The notes below the pieces were generated by a model, which saw only the letters and a list, made by a program, of their open reading frames with translations, searched no databases and was not told the origin of the DNA. Below are positions 6,510-11,889 of a stretch of 11,889 nt of DNA, piece after piece. How positions within the stretch are numbered: the first letter of the stretch is position 1; each line of letters starts with the position of its first letter. The position numbers and the translations under genes are program-made. This DNA comes from Nitrospirota bacterium (lineage in GTDB: Bacteria; Nitrospirota; JACRHJ01), in assembly GCA_021815285.1 (NCBI GenBank), contig JAKAHE010000047.1, positions 1-11,889 of the forward strand, given 5' to 3'.

Positions 6510-6541
6510 GCCGCCGGTTCGCCCGGCGGCTTTTATTTTTT
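6510..6541 (+). terminator. Intrinsic terminator of the riboswitch expression platform
   Basis: GCCGCCGG (6510-6517), five-base loop, CCGGCGGC (6523-6530), then TTTTATTTTTT: a perfect eight-pair GC stem with a T-rich tract. It lies about 55 bases after the aptamer and directly before the ribosome site GGAGG (6542-6546). The gene is therefore expected to be on only when termination is avoided. With c-di-AMP as ligand the known sign is OFF on binding. I could not see a clear antiterminator. Confidence 0.85.
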
Positions 6542-6558
6542 GGAGGCATAATAATCCC

Positions 6559-8526
6559 ATGCTCGAGCGCCTGAAAAGAATCGTCATAGGCGGCGCGCGC
6601 GATATTTACGACCCGCGCATCTTCCACAACGTCTCTCTGATAGCGTTCTTCGCCTGGGTAGGGCTGGGCGCGGACGGGCTTTCGTCTTCGTCCTACGGCC
6701 CGGAAGAGGCATTCCGCGCCCTCGAGGGCAATGTCCATCTTGCCGTCTTCGTGGCCATCGCCTCCGTCATCACGGTATTCGTAATCAGCACCAGCTACTC
6801 GCAGATAATAGAGCTTTTCCCCACGGGCGGCGGCGGATACCTCGTTGCGACAAAGCTTCTTTCCCCCACCGCGGGAATGTTGTCCGGTTCCGCCCTTTTG
6901 ATAGACTACGTCCTTACAATTACTCTCTCCATAGCCTCCGGCGCGGACTATATATTCAGTTTCCTCCCGGCGGACTGGCTTCCGTACAAGCTCTATTTCG
7001 CTTTCGCGGCGCTTTTCTTCATGACCGTAATGAACATGCGGGGCGTCAAGGAATCCGTCCTGCCGCTTGTGCCCCTGTTCATGGTATTCATCGTCACCCA
7101 CGTCTTTTTCATCGTCTACGCGTTCGCGCATAACGCAGGCGATTTCCCCGCGATGTTCGCGGCGACAAAGACCGACATGCGCAATACGCAGACAGCCCTG
7201 GGAACATTCGGAATGATATTCCTAATCCTCAGGGCATACAGCATGGGCGCCGGCACATATACCGGCATCGAGGCGGTAAGCAACGGCCTTCCGATCCTCC
7301 GGGAGCCGAAAGTAAAAACCGGCAAACATACCATGAGGTACATGGCCTTTTCGCTTTCGTTCATGGTGCTGGGCCTGATGATAGCCTACCTCCTCTACGA
7401 CGTGAAACACGTGCCCGGCAAGACGCTGAACGCCGTGCTCTACGCATCCATCACAAGGGGCTGGGGGACGGGTGGATATGTCCTGATGATTGTAACCTTG
7501 CTCTCGGAGGCTATCCTGCTCCTTGTCGCGGCCCAGACGGGCTTTCTGGACGGCCCCAGGGTGCTGGCGAACATGGCGCTCGACAGGTGGTTTCCAACGA
7601 AATTCGCGGCCTTCTCCGACAGGCTCGTCACGCAAAAGGGCATCCTGATAATGGGCGTCGCCGCCTTCCTGATGATGGCGATTGCCAGGGGTTCTGTCGA
7701 TTTCCTCGTCGTGCTCTACTCCATAAACGTCTTCATAACATTCTCGCTCTCCCAGCTCGGCATGGTGCGGCACTGGTGGCTTGAGCGCGGCAGGGCGGAG
7801 CACTGGAGGAAGAAGCTGTTTATAAACGGGCTCGGGTTTTCCCTGACCACATTCATACTCGTCACGGTCGTAGTGCTCAAATTCACAGAAGGCGGCTGGA
7901 TAACGATAGTCATAACGTGCGTCCTTATCGGCCTTGCGTTCCTCATAAAAAGCCATTATCAAAATACCGCCAAGCTTCTAAAAAGGCTGGACTCGCTGGT
8001 CGAGGCGGCGGGATACGGCCTGGAGGAGACGCCTGCGAAAACGGCGGCGCCCGCGCCCGCCTTTGACCCGGCGGGAAAGACGGCAATCCTGCTCGTGAGC
8101 GGCTACAACGGACTTGGCCTGCATACGTTCTTAAACGTAGTGCGCCAGTTCGGGGGAGTATACAGGAATTTCGCTTTTATTGAGGTTGGCGTGGTAGATG
8201 CGGGCACATTCAGGGGCTCCGAGGAGCTGGACGCCCTTAAGAAGCGGGTTGGCGAAGACCTGGAAAAATACACGAAACTCGCCCGCACTCACGGCATTTA
8301 CGCCGAAGGGTTCTCCTCGTTCGGGACCGACGTCGTAGGCGAAATATCCAAGCTCTCCCCCAATATCATAGACCGCTTCCCGAACTCCACCTTCTTCGGC
8401 GGCCAGCTTGTCTTTCCAAACCCCGGCATATTCACGGCAATGCTCCACAACTACACCATATTCGCCGTCCAGCGCTATTTCTACAACCAGGGCATACCCA
8501 TCATGCTCATGCCGGTCAGGGTGTGA
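6559..8526 (+). CDS. KimA/YdaO-like APC-superfamily K+ transporter
   Basis: 655 residues from ATG 6559; an upstream in-frame ATG at 6481 lies in the leader RNA and is rejected. GGAGG stands 12 bases before the start, rather far. Many hydrophobic helices (about 12) fill residues 25-460, followed by a soluble C-terminal domain, as in Bacillus KimA (607 residues), which imports K+ with H+. Residues that bind K+ or protons in KimA are kept: Asp39/Tyr46 (ADGLSSSSYG), Asp116/Tyr117/Thr120/Ser124 (IDYVLTITLS), Thr235/Glu238 (YTGIEAVSN), and the Tyr of VLYSINVFITFSLSQLG. A c-di-AMP riboswitch precedes it, exactly as for kimA (ydaO). KimA protein also binds c-di-AMP; whether this C-terminal domain does is unknown. 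An amino-acid permease role is the alternative, less likely. Confidence 0.88.
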   Translation: MLERLKRIVIGGARDIYDPRIFHNVSLIAFFAWVGLGADGLSSSSYGPEEAFRALEGNVHLAVFVAIASVITVFVISTSYSQIIELFPTGGGGYLVATKLLSPTAGMLSGSALLIDYVLTITLSIASGADYIFSFLPADWLPYKLYFAFAALFFMTVMNMRGVKESVLPLVPLFMVFIVTHVFFIVYAFAHNAGDFPAMFAATKTDMRNTQTALGTFGMIFLILRAYSMGAGTYTGIEAVSNGLPILREPKVKTGKHTMRYMAFSLSFMVLGLMIAYLLYDVKHVPGKTLNAVLYASITRGWGTGGYVLMIVTLLSEAILLLVAAQTGFLDGPRVLANMALDRWFPTKFAAFSDRLVTQKGILIMGVAAFLMMAIARGSVDFLVVLYSINVFITFSLSQLGMVRHWWLERGRAEHWRKKLFINGLGFSLTTFILVTVVVLKFTEGGWITIVITCVLIGLAFLIKSHYQNTAKLLKRLDSLVEAAGYGLEETPAKTAAPAPAFDPAGKTAILLVSGYNGLGLHTFLNVVRQFGGVYRNFAFIEVGVVDAGTFRGSEELDALKKRVGEDLEKYTKLARTHGIYAEGFSSFGTDVVGEISKLSPNIIDRFPNSTFFGGQLVFPNPGIFTAMLHNYTIFAVQRYFYNQGIPIMLMPVRV

Positions 8527-8537
8527 TATAATATAAT
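8524..8537 (+). promoter_or_regulatory. Possible extended -10 promoter for the SRPBCC gene
   Basis: TGATATAAT (8524-8532) is a perfect extended -10, and a second TATAAT (8532-8537) shares its last T. The -35 region is poor (TGCTCA, 8504-8509). A start six to eight bases after the first box falls on the ATG at 8540. It overlaps the transporter stop codon. AT-rich sequence at a gene junction could mimic this. Confidence 0.4.
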
Positions 8538-8539
8538 CG

Positions 8540-8977
8540 ATGGAAATAGTCGAATCTGTGACTATATTCTCCGAGATGGAACGCGTCTGGGACATCTTCA
8601 CCGACCTCGCCTGCTGGAACGAGTGGTGCCGGTCCGTGAGGGAGGACGCAAAGCCGGAAGGCTATTTCATGTCCGAGGGCCAGAGGCTGTCGCTCAGAAT
8701 CAGGCCTTGCATCCTGACTCTCTCGATAAAACCCCTGGTGGAATGTGTCGTGCAGCATGACCGCGTGGTATGGTCTGCCAGAAAATTCGGGTTATTTGCA
8801 AAGCACGAGTTTCTGTTTACGAACCTTGGAGGAGCGGTGCTTGTCACGAGCAGGGAGAGATTCATGGGGCCGAAACCGCTTATGATGTTTCTGCCTGAGG
8901 CCAAGCTCAGGAACATAACCGCCGGTATGCTGAGCGAGCTAAAGGAGAAGGCGGAGTCGCAGCTGCCGACTATTTAG
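8540..8977 (+). CDS. SRPBCC-fold (polyketide cyclase/START-like) protein
   Basis: 145 residues. The opening VESVTIFSEMERVWDIFTDLACWNEWC is the typical first strand and two helices of SRPBCC proteins (bind hydrophobic ligands in a deep pocket). It is followed by strands with SLRIRPCILTLSIKPLVEC, DRVVWSARKFGLFAKHEFLF, and a long C-terminal helix LRNITAGMLSELKEKAE. No catalytic motif is recognised, and the ligand cannot be named. It begins 13 bases after the transporter stop, so it is probably also under the c-di-AMP riboswitch. It has no Shine-Dalgarno within the normal distance, and a possible own promoter would give a leaderless message. Its stop lies eight bases from the stop of the opposing glycosyltransferase gene. 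Confidence 0.8.
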   Translation: MEIVESVTIFSEMERVWDIFTDLACWNEWCRSVREDAKPEGYFMSEGQRLSLRIRPCILTLSIKPLVECVVQHDRVVWSARKFGLFAKHEFLFTNLGGAVLVTSRERFMGPKPLMMFLPEAKLRNITAGMLSELKEKAESQLPTI

Positions 8978-8985
8978 CGCCGATT

Positions 8986-10077
8986 TTACCCCGCCTTCGG
9001 AAGTCTCGTCGCGCCAGACGCCTCGCGGATGTAATTTTCAAGTTCTTTCGCCCGGTGCGCGGCGGTATGGGAACCGAGTACGCGTTCCCTCGCCCTTATC
9101 CCCAGTTTTACCCGCTCCCGCTCCGGCGTATAAAGCAGGTAGTCCATCGTCTCCTCTGCGGAACGCGAGATAAGAATCTCCCTTCCCGGCTCGAATATCT
9201 CGCTTAAGCCCTCCCACAGGTCGCTTACGATAGGCGTGCCGCATGCCGCCGCCTCGAACAGGCGCCCGGGCGGGGAATATCCGGCCTTTTTCATGTCGGC
9301 GCGGGTGATATTCAACGTAAATCTCTGGGAATTGTAGAATCTCCTGTGCATGTCCTGCGGCAGGTATTCCAGTCTCTGAAGGTTGACCGGCCAGGTTATA
9401 TCTTCCGGATACTGCGGCCCTGCAACAACGAACGTCCTGGTCTTGAGCTTCCTCGCGGTCTTCAGCATAAGCTCTTCGAGCGGTTTCCATCGGTCGGGGC
9501 TGTACGTCCCCATATATCCCATGTCCCAGATGCGGCGATCCGTTACGGCCTCCGGGTAGTAGTTCTCCGGGTCGGCGGGACAGTAAAGGGGGCGGGCCAT
9601 GGGAGAGCCGAACTCCCGCTCGAACCTCTCCAGTATCGGCCCCGACGTGGAAGACATGTATATGGAATAGTTCCTTATGAGCTTTCGGTTCAGATAGCCG
9701 CACCTCCCTTCATTGAGGCGCGCAAGTGTGACCGGGGCATCCAGGTCGTAAAAGACCGTCACACCCCTTGCGGCGGAGGTTATGAGTTCGCCAACCTTTG
9801 CGCCTTCCGGCACATAAGAGCCTACAATTACACAGTCGGCAGTCCTTATGTCGTCAAAATATTTCTTCTTCAACTCAGCTACGGAGCCATAGAGACATGC
9901 GCGGCAGGAAGGCGGACTTGGCATGTCCCGCTTCTTTGCATGCTGCGGCAGTTCCCGTTCCAGGAACAGGACTTCATGCCCAAGCTCCGAAAGCTCTCTC
10001 GCCAGGCATCTATAGACGACGGCGTGGCTGTTGCCCCAGGAAGATGTTATCGAATGTCCGAGGATGACTATACGCAT
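8986..10077 (-). CDS. CgeB-like glycosyltransferase (GT-B fold), copy 1
   Basis: 363 residues. The N-terminal Rossmann half starts MRIVILGHSITSSWGNSHA with LARELSELGHEVLFLER (donor-independent fold motif). The middle has VFYDLDAPVTLARL. The C-terminal half, with GRLFEAAACGTPIVSDLWEG from residue 271 and IFEPGREIL, is the Glyco_trans_1_2 domain seen in CgeB. The end ERVLGSHTAAHRAKELE is shared with its neighbour. Named for Bacillus CgeB, linked to spore-coat glycosylation, but this branch is common in non-sporulating bacteria where substrates are unknown. Surface polysaccharide or protein glycosylation is an inference. The ATG at 10077 has a GGGGGG tract seven bases upstream. There is no signal peptide, so it is probably cytoplasmic. 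Confidence 0.85.
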   Translation of the reverse strand: MRIVILGHSITSSWGNSHAVVYRCLARELSELGHEVLFLERELPQHAKKRDMPSPPSCRACLYGSVAELKKKYFDDIRTADCVIVGSYVPEGAKVGELITSAARGVTVFYDLDAPVTLARLNEGRCGYLNRKLIRNYSIYMSSTSGPILERFEREFGSPMARPLYCPADPENYYPEAVTDRRIWDMGYMGTYSPDRWKPLEELMLKTARKLKTRTFVVAGPQYPEDITWPVNLQRLEYLPQDMHRRFYNSQRFTLNITRADMKKAGYSPPGRLFEAAACGTPIVSDLWEGLSEIFEPGREILISRSAEETMDYLLYTPERERVKLGIRARERVLGSHTAAHRAKELENYIREASGATRLPKAG

Positions 10078-10084
10078 TTTATTA

Positions 10085-10098
10085 CCCCCCTGCCCCCC
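10085..10098 (-). promoter_or_regulatory. G-tract ribosome binding site of CgeB-like copy 1
   Basis: On the minus strand the 21-base spacer between the two glycosyltransferase genes reads GGGGGGCAGGGGGG, two G6 tracts. The nearer one ends seven bases before the ATG and is the only Shine-Dalgarno candidate. Homopolymer tracts like this can slip, which would change spacing without changing the protein. Confidence 0.55.
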
Positions 10099-11196
10099 TT
10101 AGCCGAAGACCATCTCGAACTGCGCCGCGCGGTGCGCATAGGTATGCTGGGCCAGAACCTTGGAAAGCGCAGCCTGTCCTACCTCCCTTGCGTCGTCCGG
10201 GTTAAGCGACGCAAGTATCTCCGCCACCTTTTCCCCGTCTTTTGCCACGAGTATTTCTCTGCCTGGCTCGAGGAACATCTCTATTCCGTCCCAGGGGTCG
10301 GTTATAATGCATGCGCCCGCGCCCGCCGCATCGAATACGCGCGCCGCCGGCATATAACTTGCGGGCGCCGCGCTCGCCCGGCAGACGTTCAGCGCCGCTT
10401 TCGCGGAGCAGTTGAACGCGTTCTGATCGCGCGCCTGGACGCTCCCCACGTAACGCACGTTCGGCGGCTTAGCCTTGCCTTCCCATCCGTTTCCGCCCAG
10501 CACAAAGGATTTATATCCAAGCATACGCGCCGGGCGAAGGCAGAACTCCTCCACCGCGGCTTCCATGCCCGGAATACGGTTTCCGAGAAAAGACATGTCC
10601 GCCCGGAACCTTGGGTCGCAGGGCGCAGGGTAATGCACTGACGGGTCAAGCGCGTTGTATATCGGCACGCAGGACTTTGCGCCAAACTCCCTGTATCCCT
10701 TTATCGCTGGCGTCCCGCCCCCGTAAGTGAATATATAATCGTATTCCGGCACAAGACGCCGGAAGGGGTCTTTATCATTCTGCCGCAGTCGCTCAAGCGT
10801 CGCCGGCGCGTCCATATCCCAGAATACGGCCCTTGCCCCGTTCTTTTTTGCAGACAGGACGGCCTCTTCAAGCCAGGCGTCAAGCCGGTCTGTCGGCCCC
10901 GGGGCGCCACCGGAGACCTTTACCAGTATACCCGCCTCCCGCGCCATTTTAATCGCGCGGCGCGCCCCCTCTTCGTTCGGCGGATATACAAGCACGGCGG
11001 CACATTCCGGGTCGGCAGGTCGGCTGCCGACCGGCTGGCTTCCGTCAATGTACCCCTGGCCAGCCGTCGCGCCCGGCTCATAAAACGTAATCCTGTGGCC
11101 ACGCTCATGCAATGCGCGGATTATCCCGTGGCAGTAGGCCGCGGCGCCGGTCTGGCATACGGAAAGCCGGCTCGCCCCGAAGAAGGCTATATCCAT
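10099..11196 (-). CDS. CgeB-like glycosyltransferase (GT-B fold), copy 2
   Basis: 365 residues from the ATG at 11196, where MDIAFFGAS aligns with the start of copy 1. ATGs at 11211 and 11208 are possible, and no upstream G-rich site decides between them. Features: GIIRALHERGHRITFYEP near the N-terminus, VFWDMDAPATLERL in the middle (same signature as copy 1), YDYIFTYGGG, SFLGNRIPG, FVLGGNGWEG, then ARVFDAAGAGACIITDPWDG from about residue 285 and MFLEPGREILVAKDG, and a shared HTYAHRAAQFE end. The two copies are clearly paralogous but too diverged for a recent duplication. Twenty-one bases separate them, so they are one operon and probably work on the same glycan. Substrate unknown; cytoplasmic. 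Confidence 0.85.
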   Translation of the reverse strand: MDIAFFGASRLSVCQTGAAAYCHGIIRALHERGHRITFYEPGATAGQGYIDGSQPVGSRPADPECAAVLVYPPNEEGARRAIKMAREAGILVKVSGGAPGPTDRLDAWLEEAVLSAKKNGARAVFWDMDAPATLERLRQNDKDPFRRLVPEYDYIFTYGGGTPAIKGYREFGAKSCVPIYNALDPSVHYPAPCDPRFRADMSFLGNRIPGMEAAVEEFCLRPARMLGYKSFVLGGNGWEGKAKPPNVRYVGSVQARDQNAFNCSAKAALNVCRASAAPASYMPAARVFDAAGAGACIITDPWDGIEMFLEPGREILVAKDGEKVAEILASLNPDDAREVGQAALSKVLAQHTYAHRAAQFEMVFG

Positions 11197-11413
11197 CCCG
11201 CCATCCATCATAAGCCGCTCACCGCCGACTCACAGGCCATGACAGAGCGACAGAGCGTAATTATTTCCATAGGTTTTGATTGCGGTTGCCAGCAGGTTTT
11301 GAAACGGATTTCTGCGAGGAATCAGGGGACTTCCGGGGTAATATCTCGTGGAACAGGTCGCTGTTCGGGAAACCGACAGCCGCAAGGAATAACAGTTTTT
11401 TCTTGTTATCTTT
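11197..11413 (-). other. Long untranslated leader of the CgeB-like operon
   Basis: About 200 bases lie between the predicted start and the first ATG. I see no convincing gene in it. It contains a hairpin (GCTGTCGG with CCGaACAGC, loop TTTC on the minus strand, 11360-11380), an inverted repeat ATAACA/TGTTAT (11388-11408 region), a 9-base direct repeat AGGTTTTGA (plus strand, 11271-11279 and 11294-11302), and a tandem GACAGAGC x2 (11241-11256). It matches no riboswitch class that I recognise. Confidence 0.45.
11241..11256. repeat. Tandem 8-base repeat in the CgeB-like leader
   Basis: GACAGAGC is repeated twice head to tail on the plus strand, followed by another G. It lies 30-60 bases before the candidate start codons of CgeB-like copy 2. 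Function unknown. Confidence 0.45.
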
Positions 11414-11441
11414 AGTTTAACAAAAAGGCCGGCCCTGTCAA
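11414..11441 (-). promoter_or_regulatory. Promoter for the CgeB-like operon
   Basis: On the minus strand TTGACA (11436-11441), 16 bases, TAAACT (11414-11419), with TGT directly before the -10 box, giving an extended -10. The start is predicted near 11407. The spacer contains GGCCGGCC and a T5 run. Confidence 0.55.
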
Positions 11442-11476
11442 ATTATGATTTTCAGGCATTGTCGGGCTTATATTTC

Positions 11477-11889
11477 TTATTTCAGGAGGGCCGGGAAAAT
11501 CTGGGCAAGGCCGCCGGTGATGAGTTCCACGGAGATTGCCGCAAGCAGAAGCCCCATGAGGCGCGTTACGACGTTTATCGCAGTCCTGCTCATGACGCGG
11601 CTTACTCTGCCCGCCGCGCGAAGGATCGCCCAGGTCAGCAAGGCGACCAGCAGGCAGATGAACACTATGACGGCGATGTGCAGGGGTTCATAAGGAGACT
11701 GCGAATAGACTATTACAGCCGAGATTGCGCCGGGGCCGGCCAGTAGCGGCATGGCTATGGGCACGACGGCGATGCTCTTTTTCTCCTCCGCTTCCTGGTA
11801 TTCTTCCGCCGTCTGCCTTGCGGGGATATAACGCGCCTGCATCATGGAGACGGCCATGAGGAGGATTATTATCCCGCCGCCTATCTTGA
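11477..11889 (-). CDS. MarC-family (UPF0056) inner-membrane protein, C-terminal part, runs off the right edge
   Basis: 136 residues are inside; the frame stays open to the right edge, where IGGGIIILLMAVSMMQAR is a mid-protein segment of this family, so the ATG at 11857 is internal. Full proteins have about 200 residues and six membrane helices. Seen here are the conserved VPIAMPLLAGPGAISAVIV, then helices in IAVIVFICLLVALLTWAIL and the C-terminal LMGLLLAAISVELITGGL. A polar stretch with RQTAEEYQEAEEKKS separates the first and second parts, as usual. The name comes from the mar locus, but MarC is not involved in multidrug resistance and its function is unknown. It is separate from the CgeB-like operon, whose promoter lies just downstream of its stop. 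Confidence 0.88.
   Translation of the reverse strand, partial: KIGGGIIILLMAVSMMQARYIPARQTAEEYQEAEEKKSIAVVPIAMPLLAGPGAISAVIVYSQSPYEPLHIAVIVFICLLVALLTWAILRAAGRVSRVMSRTAINVVTRLMGLLLAAISVELITGGLAQIFPALLK

Noticed and set aside
6481..6558. Upstream in-frame start for the transporter
   Set aside because: The added residues would be encoded by the terminator hairpin and leader, and do not resemble the family N-terminus.
6442..7131. Minus-strand frame opposite the riboswitch and transporter start
   Set aside because: Charged, Gly/Arg/Glu-rich shadow of a membrane protein gene; overlaps the structured leader; no family match.
9346..10641. Long open frame (431 codons) on the plus strand across both CgeB-like genes
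   Set aside because: It lies antisense to two well supported genes, is rich in Arg/His as expected from a GC-rich shadow frame, and has no recognisable domain.
11421..11476. Terminator after the marC-like gene
   Set aside because: GGCCGGCC followed by five T is self-palindromic with no loop, and the wider pairing around it is short and bulged; I cannot support it.

Overview
The window looks like a chromosomal segment of a free-living, moderately GC-rich (roughly 55-60 percent by eye) bacterium. A folate-dependent tRNA methyltransferase (TrmFO), HslUV, MutS2 next to YqeY, a MarC-family inner-membrane protein and a c-di-AMP (ydaO-type) riboswitch occur together. This points away from Gammaproteobacteria and toward a Desulfobacterota/Nitrospirota-like or similarly deep lineage. 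That placement is inference and no marker here fixes it. I see no insertion sequence, phage, CRISPR array, rRNA or tRNA.

Left block (1-5705, all minus strand). Transcription starts at the divergent region near 5706-5821 and runs leftward through trmFO, xerC, hslV, hslU and argB. These genes overlap or sit 1-2 bases apart, so they form one tight operon. After a 125-base gap holding a near-consensus sigma70-type promoter come yqeY and, off the left edge, mutS2. Only the first 29 codons of mutS2 are inside, overlapping yqeY by ATGA. This is housekeeping: tRNA U54 methylation, chromosome dimer resolution, ATP-dependent proteolysis, arginine synthesis and nucleic acid/ribosome maintenance.

Middle block (5752-8977, plus strand). 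A small DsrE-like protein with a CxxC pair has its own promoter. Next comes a long 5' leader, which is the most interesting element of the window. It has a good promoter, an aptamer with the conserved blocks of the ydaO/yuaA c-di-AMP riboswitch and an unusually enlarged peripheral arm, and then a strong intrinsic terminator. The leader feeds a KimA/YdaO-like APC-family transporter that keeps the residues known to bind K+ in KimA. An SRPBCC-fold protein follows 13 bases later. The logic matches K+ import shut off by c-di-AMP.

Right block (8986-11889, minus strand). Two adjacent CgeB-like glycosyltransferase paralogues share one probable promoter and a long (about 200 base) leader. They meet the SRPBCC gene tail to tail with an 8-base gap. 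At the right edge is the C-terminal part of a MarC-family membrane protein whose 5' end lies outside.

Most of the window is ordinary. The items worth a second look are the c-di-AMP leader and its extended arm, two genes that look leaderless, and the paired CgeB-like genes with their leader.
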